This document shows positions 1 through 8,142 of a stretch of DNA of 36,220 nucleotides, piece by piece. Position 1 is the first letter of the stretch. Each line of letters starts with the position of its first letter. The position numbers and the translations under genes are program-made. The stretch is from Nitrospiria bacterium (GTDB taxonomy: Bacteria; Nitrospirota; Nitrospiria; DASWJH01): NCBI GenBank assembly GCA_036397255.1, contig DASWJH010000014.1:1-36220 (forward strand). Reading direction: 5' to 3'. Under the pieces are notes generated by a model, which was not told the DNA's origin, made no database searches, and saw only the letters and a list, made by a program, of their open reading frames with translations.

Positions 1-266
1 AAGACAGGTCAGACCGGTACTCTCAGAACCTGACAAGAACAGCGGCCAACAAAGGCCAAATCTCTGATGAGGAGAGAGTGCGCGGATTCCATCGGGGCCA
101 GGAAACTAATCAGATTTCCACTCACAGGCCGGATATATGTAAGCAATCTGTTCCTTGTTTGCCTCAATTGAAAAACATCCTTGCGAAACGGGATGGGTCC
201 ATATATGTTTTAGGGATCCTCTATTCGTTTCCAAACGGGGATAATTGAAAATAGGCAAGGTCCTTT

Positions 267-2087
267 TTATTTTTCCCCATGTAATTCACTAAACACTTGT
301 TCCGCCAAATTTGGGGAAATACCCGGTACTTTTTGAAGCTCCTCCAAGGGGGCTTCTCTCATCCGTTCCAGGCTCCCAAAATATTTTAATAGTAACCTTT
401 TTCGGACAGGTCCCACTCCGCTTATAAAATCAAGGGATGATGCAAAGCCTGTTTTTTTCCGTAGCTTTCTATGGTAGGTAATTGCAAATCGATGGGCCTC
501 ATCCCGGATTCTTTGAAGAAGATGGGTGGCGGGGGAGTCAGGGGGCATGGGAATGGCTTCCGGTTGACCCGGGAGAAAAACCCTTTCCTCTTTTTCTCCT
601 TTTGCTTTTGCCAGCCCCAAAACTTCAATTCCCTGAAGACTTAGCGTTTCCAAAATCTCGCACCCTGCATTTAACTGGCCTTTACCTCCATCGATTATTA
701 TGAGATCAGGCTTTTCTTTTCCTTCTGTTATCACCTTTAAATAATGCCGATGAAGCACCTCCTGAAGCATGGCAAAATCATTTGACCCTTTGACGCTTTT
801 AATCCGAAAATGACGATATTCTTTTGGCCTTTCTGACCCCCCTTTCCACACCACCATGGATCCCACGGAATCCCCTCCCATCAAATTGGAAATATCAAAA
901 CCTTCGATTCGGTTAGGAATAACCCTTAACCCTAAAAGTTTTTGAAGGGTCTCACTTTCTTTGATCCCTTTCTTTAAACCCCGAAGTTTTTCACGAAGTG
1001 CAACAGAGGCATTTTCCTGGACCAACCGGACCAACTCCAAATCTTTCCCTCTTTGAGCCCAAACCAGGCGTAATGGCCCCTTTCGTTGTGATGTTAACCA
1101 TTCCGTCATCAGAGGGGCTTCCTCCAAGGGTGTTGGAAAAATAATTTTCTCAGGAATCAAACGATCCCCAAGGTAAAACTGGGAAATAGCAGTTCGGAAA
1201 ATCTCCTGATCCTTCATCTCTCCCACATCTTCCCAAAAGAAATCTTTACGCCCGATCAATAATCCCCCTCGGACAAAAAAGATCTGAAGATCTGCGGCGC
1301 TCCCTTCCCTTGCCAACGCAATCACATCAAGGTTGCTTTGGTGGACGGATGTAATCCGTTGTTTCTCAAGAATGCGTTCAATTTTTGCAACTCGGTCCCT
1401 CAAACGGGCGGCTTCTTCAAAATGCAGGAGCTGTGCTTCTTGGACCATTTTTTTCTTTAAAGATTTCAACAACTCTTTATTCTTCCCTTCCAGAAAAAGA
1501 CGGACCTGATGGACAATTTTGAAATAATCCGTCTGACTTTGATTCCCTGTGCAAGGAGCCAAACACCGCTTTATTTCAAATTCTATACAAGCTCTGGGGG
1601 CTTTGCCGTCAATCTCAATCTCACAGGTTGCCAGGGGAAATGTTTTATGGATGACTTTAAGTGTTTCACGAAGAGCATTGGTGGGTACAAAGGGGCCAAA
1701 ATAAAGGGCCCCGTCATTTTGAATCCGGCGAACCACTTCTAACCGGGGAAAAGCGTCTTGGATGGGAAGCCTCAAATAAGGGTAATTTTTATCGTCCCTT
1801 AAAACCACGTTATAACGGGGCCGGTGTTTTTTGATGAGGTTATTCTCAAGAATCAGTGCTTCCAATTCGCTCTGCGTAACAATATATTCCACATGAAACA
1901 CCTGGTTGACCATGGATTGAGTTTTTGGAGTCAGGGTTGCGCTTTTTTGGAAATACGAACCCACCCGGTCTGATAAAACTTTGGCCTTTCCAATATAAAG
2001 GATACTTCCCCTTCTATCCTTCATGAGGTAAACCCCGGGATTATTGGGAAAATGTTTAATGGTGTCTTGAAGGCTTTCCTTTTTCAT
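267..2087 (-). CDS. uvrC: UvrABC excinuclease subunit C
   Basis: Dual-incision nuclease subunit of nucleotide excision repair, acting in the cytoplasm with UvrA and UvrB. The N-terminus carries the GIY-YIG nuclease signature (PGVYLMKD...ILYIGKA). A UVR motif for UvrB contact lies near residues 200-235 (HFEEAARLRDRV), followed by the RNase H-like second nuclease domain. The C-terminus has a double helix-hairpin-helix (ISGVGPVRKRLLLKYFG...VPGISPNLAEQV). About 606 aa is normal for the family. I place the start at the ATG at 2087 (MKKESLQDTIKHFPNNPGVY), which leaves the usual short stretch before the GIY-YIG domain. A TTG at 2114 would add nine residues. It is the last gene of its strand block and its neighbours are functionally unrelated. 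Confidence 0.97.
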   Translation of the reverse strand: MKKESLQDTIKHFPNNPGVYLMKDRRGSILYIGKAKVLSDRVGSYFQKSATLTPKTQSMVNQVFHVEYIVTQSELEALILENNLIKKHRPRYNVVLRDDKNYPYLRLPIQDAFPRLEVVRRIQNDGALYFGPFVPTNALRETLKVIHKTFPLATCEIEIDGKAPRACIEFEIKRCLAPCTGNQSQTDYFKIVHQVRLFLEGKNKELLKSLKKKMVQEAQLLHFEEAARLRDRVAKIERILEKQRITSVHQSNLDVIALAREGSAADLQIFFVRGGLLIGRKDFFWEDVGEMKDQEIFRTAISQFYLGDRLIPEKIIFPTPLEEAPLMTEWLTSQRKGPLRLVWAQRGKDLELVRLVQENASVALREKLRGLKKGIKESETLQKLLGLRVIPNRIEGFDISNLMGGDSVGSMVVWKGGSERPKEYRHFRIKSVKGSNDFAMLQEVLHRHYLKVITEGKEKPDLIIIDGGKGQLNAGCEILETLSLQGIEVLGLAKAKGEKEERVFLPGQPEAIPMPPDSPATHLLQRIRDEAHRFAITYHRKLRKKTGFASSLDFISGVGPVRKRLLLKYFGSLERMREAPLEELQKVPGISPNLAEQVFSELHGEK

Positions 2088-2162
2088 AGATCCGGTTATC
2101 TTACTGATCCTCAATAAACCCTGTCAATGAACAGATTAATTCAAAAATGACCAACCATAGAG

Positions 2163-2194
2163 AAAAAAAAAGCCCCGGGAGAAATCCCGGGGCT
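2163..2194 (-). terminator. Rho-independent terminator of the 2212-3615 gene
   Basis: A perfect 10-bp inverted repeat (AGCCCCGGGA / TCCCGGGGCT) encloses a 4-nt loop. It is followed on the minus strand by an uninterrupted run of eight or nine T. It lies 18 nt past the stop codon of the beta-barrel gene, so it should separate that gene from uvrC. Confidence 0.93.
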
Positions 2195-2211
2195 CAAAGA
2201 GAACCAAATCA

Positions 2212-3615
2212 CTAAAAAACAAAACTTAATTCAAGAACACCGACAATTTTATCATCGGGAGAAGGGCCACCAGCTGCGGTTTTCCAAAAATCTCCCGCAA
2301 TCAGGTAACCAATTCCCGCCAAAAAGCTTAAATTCTCATCTAACTGAATTTTTGCGGTTCCATCTATTTCTACACCCACGTCTTTTTCATTAATAGTTGC
2401 TGAACGATCCTCCGCAGATCTTGCCCAAATCACATCTCCTTGTAAAGTTAACCTTTCCATAGGGCTCATACTTCCGGTTCCTTTTACTGCAAGTAATCCA
2501 GCTCCACCAATACAATTAGGAACCCCACCTAAACTTGCCCCAGTTACACTTAAACAGGTTCCATCTTTGGGAGCCAGTGATCGTGCACCCCCGTTGGTAA
2601 GGATGATCCCTGTGGGGTAATTCCCATCTATTCCATTGATGTTGACATCCGAATCAGTTGGGTCATCACCGGAGGCGTACAAAAAGGTTAGACCCACATT
2701 TGCAGGGCCAACATCCATTGCGCCAAAGAGCTCAACATTCAGACCCTCCACATCCACGTCCCCGCCCCCAATGAGGTCGGCACTTCCATTAAAGAAATCA
2801 ACTTCACCACCCACTGTGAGAGGCCCCACATTGGCATCCGCGGTTAACCCCACCAAAATGGTATTCCAATCCAAAGAAGGAACTGTTCCAGCCGGAGCAA
2901 AATAAGCTGCATTAGGGGCACGATCTTGTATATAACCGATAAACAAATTTGTTTTTAGTTCAGGGGTAGGGTCAAAAGCCACATTTCCAACGTAAACGTC
3001 CGTATCAGATCCGGCACCAAACCCACTATTTCCAATGGCAACCCCCGTACTGGTATTGTCAATTACTTTATAATTTGAAACCGAGAGGGTTGCCGGGCCT
3101 AAGGGAACATCCACAAAAATACCATCCACTGGATCATCAAAAACGATGCTATGTCCGAGGATGTTTAGTTTCCGACCTGCCGAAAGCTTTGCAACCTGCA
3201 AATCGGCTTCAATATAGGCTTGGAGCAAAGCAAAACGGTTATCGGCTGGTCCAAAAGGCACATCACCCTCAACAGGGGTTCCAGCGTTACCGCCTGACCC
3301 AAAACGTAAGTTACCTGTATTACCCTGACTCGTGTAATCAAGAGTAACAACACCTTTTGCTATTCCCGCCGTGACTGTTGTGGTTAAAAGAAACCGCATA
3401 CTGTTGTAAGCTTCCTCATCATCACAATTTGCATTAGAGTTAGCCGCACAACCAGTAGTCCCACTAGTCCCTTTATCATAATGGTCAACGAGGTTGTCTG
3501 TGTAAAACCCTCTGACTCTAAAATCCCCGTCCACTTCAATATTTGCCGCCAATGACGGCAGAACATCTAAGAAAAGAAAGACAGCTACTATTGAAAGTCC
3601 TATCCACTTTCTCAT
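2212..3615 (-). CDS. Putative outer-membrane beta-barrel (porin-like) protein
   Basis: 467-aa precursor with a clear Sec signal peptide (positively charged MRKW, hydrophobic core, cleavage near SLAA/N at about residue 24). The rest is a run of short amphipathic strands rich in G, D, N, V and T with aromatic girdle residues. It ends in a beta-strand with a terminal phenylalanine (LELSFVF), the usual BAM-recognised end of outer-membrane barrels. Two close cysteine pairs (around residues 56/64 and one in the second half) could form loop disulphides, which suggests surface-exposed loops. The start is fixed by a strong SD (GAGGAGGAGA) just before the ATG. A near-consensus promoter lies about 170 nt upstream and a perfect terminator follows. 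I cannot assign a substrate; solute porin or part of an electron-transfer conduit are both possible. Confidence 0.75.
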   Translation of the reverse strand: MRKWIGLSIVAVFLFLDVLPSLAANIEVDGDFRVRGFYTDNLVDHYDKGTSGTTGCAANSNANCDDEEAYNSMRFLLTTTVTAGIAKGVVTLDYTSQGNTGNLRFGSGGNAGTPVEGDVPFGPADNRFALLQAYIEADLQVAKLSAGRKLNILGHSIVFDDPVDGIFVDVPLGPATLSVSNYKVIDNTSTGVAIGNSGFGAGSDTDVYVGNVAFDPTPELKTNLFIGYIQDRAPNAAYFAPAGTVPSLDWNTILVGLTADANVGPLTVGGEVDFFNGSADLIGGGDVDVEGLNVELFGAMDVGPANVGLTFLYASGDDPTDSDVNINGIDGNYPTGIILTNGGARSLAPKDGTCLSVTGASLGGVPNCIGGAGLLAVKGTGSMSPMERLTLQGDVIWARSAEDRSATINEKDVGVEIDGTAKIQLDENLSFLAGIGYLIAGDFWKTAAGGPSPDDKIVGVLELSFVF

Positions 3616-3790
3616 GTTCTCCTCCTCAAGTTAATGGTGGATTTAGTCTATTTCCTTAATACAACTTTATCGGTCTCTGAGGGTTAATTCTTAAAGTTAT
3701 TTTCTTGCGATACAATCACCCCCTCATTCTAATTGATGGTTGAAATATTCACCATAAAAAGAGAAAACTTTTTCCTAAAAAATCGGAGGG

Positions 3791-3819
3791 ACTATAACAC
3801 CGTTTTTTTGGGTTGTCAA
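3791..3819 (-). promoter_or_regulatory. Sigma70-type promoter for the 467-aa barrel gene
   Basis: On the minus strand TTGACA (3819-3814) is followed after exactly 17 nt by TATAGT (3796-3791). This is a perfect -35 and a 5/6 -10. Predicted transcription starts near 3784, leaving a leader of about 170 nt before the ATG at 3615, long enough for leader-mediated control. Sequence match only. Confidence 0.65.
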
Positions 3820-3972
3820 GAATTTAATTTTAAAATTAAGGGGATATACAATTTTTTTTCCGAATGGACTAAAACCACTCTTCAGGAATAATATTTTATG
3901 GTGGGACTGTCTTCTATTTCCCCCTGAAAAGGAAATTAAACCAACTAGACATTTTCTAGTCACCTTCTTTCT

Positions 3973-4008
3973 AAAAAAAACCCGGCCAAAAATTGGAATC
4001 TGGCCGGG
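3973..4008 (-). terminator. Rho-independent terminator of the 4035-5210 gene
   Basis: An 8-bp GC-rich stem (CCCGGCCA at 3981-3988 / TGGCCGGG at 4001-4008) with a 12-nt loop is followed on the minus strand by eight T. It begins about 25 nt after the stop codon of the porin-2-like gene. Confidence 0.9.
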
Positions 4009-4034
4009 CTTTCATATTGTGATACCTGGGATTC

Positions 4035-5210
4035 TTAAAAGCTGTAGACGACTCCCACGGTGACCGTGTCTTGCTGACTTTTATCAGACGATCCGGTATC
4101 CGAGGCGAAGACGCTTTCCGTTGACCAATCACGACGGTATTCCAACCGTGTTAAAAGACCATCCGAGACTTTGTATTCGCCTGTGAGGGTAACCTCCTTG
4201 GCAATCTGGAGTGCACCCGTGGTACCGGCTTTATCGTCATCATACCATTCAAAACGAGCCGCAACGGCCGAGGCATCTGTGGGCGTGAATCTGGCATAGG
4301 CGGCAATTCCAGTCCAAATGGCGTCCGGCGCAGTTGGAAACGTATACCAACCATAATCATAGTTGAGCGCGAAGGACAACATATCCGTGGGGGCATATGT
4401 CACGATCGTGTCCAGCACATGCCGCTTGTCACCCACGGCTTCAGTTCCCCCAATCCAGTTCTGGATAATCGTAAGTCCCTCAATTGGAGTAACCCCTAAT
4501 GTGGCGCCGAATGTCTTGCCAGCATTGTTCTCAACCACATTATTCCAGCCGTTATAGACATAGCCGTTGATCCAGAAGTTCTCATGGGCATGGCTGACCC
4601 GTATCCCGGAGTGATAGAAGGGGATGGCGAATGAAAATAGAAACCCTCTGGAGTAGTTCCAGTTGTCCTGGCTTTCGATCACCTCATAACCCATGTGGGT
4701 TACAAACTTTCCCGCATCGATGACCCACATGGAAGACGGCGACCAACTCACATAAGCCTGCTGAATATTTTTAAAAGGCTCTTCGGTATCCGCGTCCCCT
4801 GCTGTATCACAATTGACGGAGCCACAGTGGACAAAATCGGTGGTCGTTCCATAGTCCAAATCGACTCGAAATCCTACCGGTTCAGGAGCCCTGGAAATCG
4901 CCAATTCCGCCAGGCTTAACGCAAATTGATCATTATAGAAATCAAAGTTTCTAAATTGATTCATCCTACCTGCTGGCCCGCTACCCGGATCGTTAAAGTT
5001 ATAGCCGTAATACACATCCACAAACCCTTCCACCTGAACATTCTCAAACCACTTTTCTCCATCTTGTGCAAAAGAAGCTCCTGGGTCTATGAGGCCTAGG
5101 CTCATCAGAAAACCAGCCAGCACCATGATTCTAGACCCTTGCGCTATCAATTTTCCTAAACCAAAGAACTTGAACCTTCTAGGATTTTGAAATATTCGCT
5201 GCTTTTTCAT
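4035..5210 (-). CDS. Porin-2/OmpL-like outer-membrane beta-barrel protein (BBP2 family)
   Basis: 391-aa precursor. A long, basic N-region (MKKQRIFQNPRRFKFFG) precedes a hydrophobic core and a cleavage site near ASFA/QDG at about residue 49. The mature start (VQVEGFVDVYYGYNFNDP, then NQFRNFDFYNDQFALSLAELAISR) matches the pattern of the putative beta-barrel porin-2 family. The protein continues as alternating strands and ends in VTVGVVYSF with terminal Phe. SD AGGAAG sits 8 nt before the first ATG, which supports the long N-region over an internal Met. Own terminator downstream. Function in the family is poorly defined; an outer-membrane channel for small solutes is the working call. It lies between another barrel gene and two periplasmic cytochromes, which allows but does not prove a role in envelope electron transfer. 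Confidence 0.8.
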   Translation of the reverse strand: MKKQRIFQNPRRFKFFGLGKLIAQGSRIMVLAGFLMSLGLIDPGASFAQDGEKWFENVQVEGFVDVYYGYNFNDPGSGPAGRMNQFRNFDFYNDQFALSLAELAISRAPEPVGFRVDLDYGTTTDFVHCGSVNCDTAGDADTEEPFKNIQQAYVSWSPSSMWVIDAGKFVTHMGYEVIESQDNWNYSRGFLFSFAIPFYHSGIRVSHAHENFWINGYVYNGWNNVVENNAGKTFGATLGVTPIEGLTIIQNWIGGTEAVGDKRHVLDTIVTYAPTDMLSFALNYDYGWYTFPTAPDAIWTGIAAYARFTPTDASAVAARFEWYDDDKAGTTGALQIAKEVTLTGEYKVSDGLLTRLEYRRDWSTESVFASDTGSSDKSQQDTVTVGVVYSF

Positions 5211-5339
5211 GTTCTACTTCCTTTCATTTTTTAAAGAGACTTTAACACAGTTTACCTTCACTTCCCGAACTGCCCAGGGGTAGAACAACTTTTAACGAAC
5301 ATAAAACTCCAAATAACATCCCTCCCTGGAGCCGACATC

Positions 5340-5353
5340 AATGTCATGACATT
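5340..5353. promoter_or_regulatory. 14-bp perfect palindrome, possible operator
   Basis: AATGTCATGACATT is a perfect palindrome 130 bp upstream of the porin-2-like gene, in a 193-bp gap. A second palindrome, CTCGCCGGCGAG, lies at 5384-5395. The size and symmetry suit a dimeric repressor or activator site, but no regulator gene is nearby and I see no clear promoter beside it. Confidence 0.3.
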
Positions 5354-5403
5354 TCACATCGCTGTGTTAGTTTCCGACGGACACTCGCCGGCGAGACGGG
5401 CAA

Positions 5404-5865
5404 TCACTCCTTTGGTTGCCCCAACGATCTTTCATAAAGTAAAACAAGCCAGCCTTCTTCTTCGTTTATGACCGACCCAATCATCGGCATCATAGCTGTA
5501 CCAGGACTGCCGTTTTTAATTACCCAATAAAGCTCCCCATCGGTTTTTGCCTCGTGAAAAGCTGAATTGGTGAAATTTCTAGGAGAAGGATCCAATCCGG
5601 GAGCGGCTAAACCGTCCCCTTTTCCTTCCTTTCCGTGACAGGTAAAACAGGTTCCCTTTCCATGGTATAAAACGCTTCCCCTCGCGATGTTTTCTGCGGT
5701 TGGGGGAAAGGGGTTTTTAACTGCCTGGGCTTTCTCCAATTGATCGTGAGAAACCCGAGGCTGAAGGGGATCCCGTTCGGCTCCCCATAGTGGAGCCGAA
5801 GAAAGAGCCACCCACATAAACAGTAAATAAAGGGCGGAAGACTTCATACGGCCCCAAAATCTCAT
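5404..5865 (-). CDS. Periplasmic monohaem cytochrome c (second of tandem pair)
   Basis: About 153-aa precursor with a Sec signal peptide (cleavage near WGA/ERD, residue 29) and one class I haem site, CFTCH at residues 73-77, in the context KGTCFTCHGKEGKGDG. A late Met in GTAMMPM is the probable sixth ligand. The mature protein is very close to that of the upstream gene (VPADQL/VSHDQL, NPFPPT/NPFPAT, LDPSPRNF, WxIKNGS, LxERSLG), so the two are tandem duplicates. The ATG at 5865 follows the upstream stop by three nucleotides and has GGAAAG as SD. A TTG at 5868 is the alternative. Likely role: soluble periplasmic electron carrier, probably linked to the large bc/bd-like operon nearby; the partner is not identified. 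Confidence 0.88.
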   Translation of the reverse strand: MRFWGRMKSSALYLLFMWVALSSAPLWGAERDPLQPRVSHDQLEKAQAVKNPFPPTAENIARGSVLYHGKGTCFTCHGKEGKGDGLAAPGLDPSPRNFTNSAFHEAKTDGELYWVIKNGSPGTAMMPMIGSVINEEEGWLVLLYERSLGQPKE

Positions 5866-5868
5866 CAA

Positions 5869-6312
5869 TTACTTTCCGCCGCCGAGGCTCCTTTCAAAAA
5901 GAATGGTGAGCCACGCTTCATCCTCGGTAATAATTGCGGGTGCATAGGAAATCATACCGGTTCCCGCACTTCCGTTTTTAATAATCCAATGCATTTCTCC
6001 TTCGGTCCTGATTTTATGGAATTCAGGATTGGAAAAATTTCGGGGTGAGGGATCCAGTGCCGCACCGGCTGGGCCGTCACCCTTCCCCTCATTACCATGA
6101 CAGGTAAAGCAAGTCCCTTTTCCTGTGAAAATTTCCTTACCCTTTGCGATATTCTCAGGGGTGGCAGGGAACGGATTTTTCATGGCTTTAGCAGCTGCCA
6201 ACTGATCGGCTGGGACACGGGTATCTTTAATATCCGCTTCCACTGCAAAGCTATTGGTTGCTATGAAGACAGTGAGCATTGCCATTAACATTCCAACTTT
6301 CCAAAACTTCAT
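5869..6312 (-). CDS. Periplasmic monohaem cytochrome c (first of tandem pair)
   Basis: About 147-aa precursor. Signal peptide MKFWKVGMLMAMLTVFIATNSFA with cleavage near residue 23. One CXXCH (CFTCH at residues 68-72) within KGTCFTCHGNEGKGDG, and a probable distal Met in GTGMISY around residue 120. I start it at the ATG at 6312, because a strong SD (GGAGGAGG) lies just before it. A start up to 14 codons upstream would put that SD inside the gene and add a charged, non-signal extension. Paralogue of the following gene, with which it forms a two-gene operon from the promoter at 6502-6530. Expected role: small periplasmic electron shuttle. Duplicates may differ in potential or partner. Confidence 0.9.
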   Translation of the reverse strand: MKFWKVGMLMAMLTVFIATNSFAVEADIKDTRVPADQLAAAKAMKNPFPATPENIAKGKEIFTGKGTCFTCHGNEGKGDGPAGAALDPSPRNFSNPEFHKIRTEGEMHWIIKNGSAGTGMISYAPAIITEDEAWLTILFERSLGGGK

Positions 6313-6458
6313 TTCTCTTTCCTCCTCCATTTTCTTTCTCGTTATCTTAACCAAACAATTTTGTTTTCAATTCCAAATACCAATTTTGCTTCGGGTTTGT
6401 TTTGTCTCTTTTGAAAGAATCACAAGAAAAGCCATTGGCAGATGGAAACTTCAACCCC

Positions 6459-6474
6459 TTTCTTTCGAAAGAAA
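6459..6474. promoter_or_regulatory. 16-bp perfect palindrome in the cytochrome leader
   Basis: TTTCTTTCGAAAGAAA lies about 28 bp downstream of the -10 box of the minus-strand cytochrome promoter, so inside the predicted leader of about 180 nt. It could be an operator that blocks elongation or initiation, or part of an RNA structure. It has no loop, so a DNA-binding site is more natural than a terminator. Confidence 0.4.
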
Positions 6475-6501
6475 AGGCTCTTTTTTAGAAAACAAGGGGG
6501 T

Positions 6502-6530
6502 AATATAAGGATAAAGGGGTTAGTTGTCAA
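6502..6530 (-). promoter_or_regulatory. Promoter of the tandem cytochrome c operon
   Basis: Minus strand: TTGACA (6530-6525), 17-nt spacer, TATATT (6507-6502); perfect -35 and 5/6 -10. Predicted start near 6495 leaves a leader of about 180 nt before the first cytochrome ATG at 6312. It stands back to back with the plus-strand promoter at 6580-6608. Confidence 0.65.
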
Positions 6531-6579
6531 GCACTTTTTGCTTCATTCAAATTTTAAAATAAGGGCAAAAAAGGTATTC

Positions 6580-6608
6580 TTGACAGTGTTTTTTAATTTG
6601 AGTAATAT
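6580..6608 (+). promoter_or_regulatory. Promoter of the ubiC-ubiA-ubiD-like operon
   Basis: TTGACA (6580-6585), 17-nt spacer, TAATAT (6603-6608). Perfect -35, moderate -10. Transcription would begin around 6614, so the TTG at 6612 is unlikely to be the start codon and the first gene would have a very short or no leader. Confidence 0.5.
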
Positions 6609-6617
6609 CTCTTGTTC

Positions 6618-7211
6618 ATGGCTTTTTCGATGCATCCTACCTTTCCCTGGACCGACCTGAAGGGCCTTTTAACCCTTGACAAAAAAAAAGGCCTTAACCC
6701 TTTATTCCGACTGATCCTGACATCGGATGGAACGGTCACCCGGTTAATTGAAATTTTAACCCTTCATCCGGTCACCGTGGAAATGATTTCCCATAAAAGG
6801 ACCCCCTTAGAAAAAGAAGAGGCCTATTTTCTTGAACTGGACCCTGGAAAACCAGCCATTGAACGAACCGTTTGGCTCCGGGTTTTGAACCAACGCTTGG
6901 TTTTTGCCACCTCCTTTATTCCCATGGAAGATTTAAACCAAACCGTTTATGATAGGCTGGAAGAAAGTAAAAAATCTTTGGGAACCCTCATATCCGAATT
7001 TCATTTCCCGGTCATTCGGGATAAAATGAGTTTCTGCCAGGTTCTATGTCCTGAAATCGCACAGGCATTGGAAAAGCCCCCTTTAGAGCTTTTCTGGGCC
7101 CGACGTTACCGTTTAAAAATAGAAAAGGTTCTTCAGGCTTTTATTATCGAGGTTTTTTCACCCCATTTAGAGACAACTCCCTATCCTCCAAACGGCTCTT
7201 TATTAAAATGA
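6618..7211 (+). CDS. ubiC: Chorismate lyase-like protein (UbiC/DUF98 type)
   Basis: About 197 aa. The layout FRLILTSDGTVTRLIEILTLHPVTVEMI...LDPGKPAIERTVWLRVLNQRLVFATSFIPMEDL fits the chorismate pyruvate-lyase superfamily, which removes pyruvate from chorismate to give 4-hydroxybenzoate. The conserved Arg of the ERTVWL strand and the SxFIP strand are in the expected order. The assignment is strengthened by the genes that follow at once: a UbiA-type prenyltransferase and a UbiD-type decarboxylase, the next steps for 4-hydroxybenzoate. Start uncertain: ATG at 6618 or 6630. Neither has a clear SD, and the predicted transcription start near 6614 argues against the TTG at 6612. Cytoplasmic, no signal peptide. 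The symbol marks the reaction, not proven ubiquinone production. Confidence 0.8.
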   Translation: MAFSMHPTFPWTDLKGLLTLDKKKGLNPLFRLILTSDGTVTRLIEILTLHPVTVEMISHKRTPLEKEEAYFLELDPGKPAIERTVWLRVLNQRLVFATSFIPMEDLNQTVYDRLEESKKSLGTLISEFHFPVIRDKMSFCQVLCPEIAQALEKPPLELFWARRYRLKIEKVLQAFIIEVFSPHLETTPYPPNGSLLK

Positions 7212-7254
7212 ACCCTTTGAACCCAACACCTTTTAAAAATGCAGGATATTTTTG

Positions 7255-8142
7255 GTGAGTTCTAACCCCCACTGGAAAACCATTTCAGAGTTAATTCGGT
7301 TGGATCGATCCTATGGAACCCTCCTTCTCCTTCTTCCAACCCTTTGGGCTTTAATCCTGGCAAGTGAGGGCGTTCCCTCCATGAAACTTCTTTTGGTTTT
7401 CACCGTTGGAACATTTCTGATGAGAAGCGCTGGATGTGTTGTGAATGACATGGCAGATCAGAAAATCGACCGGTGGGTAGCTCGCACCAAAGAAAGGCCT
7501 CTCGCCTCTCAACGAATATCACAAAAAGAAGCCCTTATGGTTCTGTTTGTTTTCCTCCTCCTCTCTGCTTCCCTGCTTTTCTTTTTAAACCCACTGACCC
7601 GCTTCCTTAGTTTCGTCGGCCTGGGTTTAGCCATGATTTATCCATTCACGAAAAGGATCACCCATTATCCTCAGTTGGTTCTGGGAATTGCTTTCGCCTG
7701 GGGTCCTCTGATGGCTTGGGCAGCGGTACGAAATTCCATTGAACTGCCTTGTATTTTTATTTTTTTGGCTACTTTATGTTGGACCATGGGATACGACACC
7801 ATCTATGCACTGCTCGACAAAAATGATGATCAGAAGATCGGAATAAAATCCACAGCGATTCTCTTTGGAGAAAAAACCTGGGTTGCACTGGGAACGTTTT
7901 TTGCCCTTACTTTTTTGTTTCTCTTTTGGGTTGGACTCCTGACCCAGCGGACGTTTGTTTATTACGTTTTTCTCTTTTTGATCGCCCCGAGCTTTATTTA
8001 TCAAGTCTACAAAATTAAAACCAACCCGGAATCCCCATTGGCCTTTACCCTTTTTAAATCCCACGTTGGAATTGGGACCTTGGTTTTGATAGGCATCCTT
8101 TTGGATTTTTGGAATCAACAGCAAACCGGAGCATTCCCCTGA
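7255..8142 (+). CDS. ubiA: 4-hydroxybenzoate polyprenyltransferase (UbiA family)
   Basis: About 295-aa integral membrane protein with eight or nine hydrophobic helices. It has both Asp-rich motifs of the family: NDMADQKID near residues 64-72 and YDTIYALLDKNDDQKIG in the second half. These bind the Mg-diphosphate of the polyprenyl donor. GIKSTAILFGE and the early ELIRLDRSYGTLLLLLPTLWAL are typical of 4-hydroxybenzoate prenyltransferases rather than of haem O synthases or MenA. Expected reaction: attaches a polyprenyl chain to 4-hydroxybenzoate at the inner membrane. The start is GTG at 7255 with AGGA 8 nt upstream; the TTG at 7252 is possible. Its stop overlaps the next ATG by one base (TGATG), so it is translationally coupled to the UbiD-like gene. 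Confidence 0.93.
   Translation: MSSNPHWKTISELIRLDRSYGTLLLLLPTLWALILASEGVPSMKLLLVFTVGTFLMRSAGCVVNDMADQKIDRWVARTKERPLASQRISQKEALMVLFVFLLLSASLLFFLNPLTRFLSFVGLGLAMIYPFTKRITHYPQLVLGIAFAWGPLMAWAAVRNSIELPCIFIFLATLCWTMGYDTIYALLDKNDDQKIGIKSTAILFGEKTWVALGTFFALTFLFLFWVGLLTQRTFVYYVFLFLIAPSFIYQVYKIKTNPESPLAFTLFKSHVGIGTLVLIGILLDFWNQQQTGAFP

Larger units (their letters stand above)
3616..4034. other. Intergenic region: promoter, long leader and terminator
   Basis: This 419-base AT-rich stretch holds the promoter of the downstream barrel gene (3791-3819, minus) and its leader of about 170 nt. It also holds an AT-only 16-bp palindrome at 3824-3839 (TTAATTTTAAAATTAA), a small inverted repeat at 3944-3960 (ACTAGA/TCTAGT, 5-nt loop), and the terminator of the next upstream gene (3973-4008). 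No credible gene is present. Confidence 0.6.

Noticed and set aside
3-247. Open plus-strand frame of about 81 codons entering from the left edge and ending in TGA at 245-247
   Set aside because: No recognisable domain, unusual residue make-up, and no start within the window except a GTG and a TTG far in. It may be chance; kept out of the gene list.
3824-3839. AT-only 16-bp palindrome
   Set aside because: Such runs arise easily in AT-rich spacers; there is no evidence for protein binding.
3775-3963. 62-codon minus-strand frame in the intergenic region
   Set aside because: It covers the promoter and the AT palindrome, has no SD, and its residues are not protein-like.
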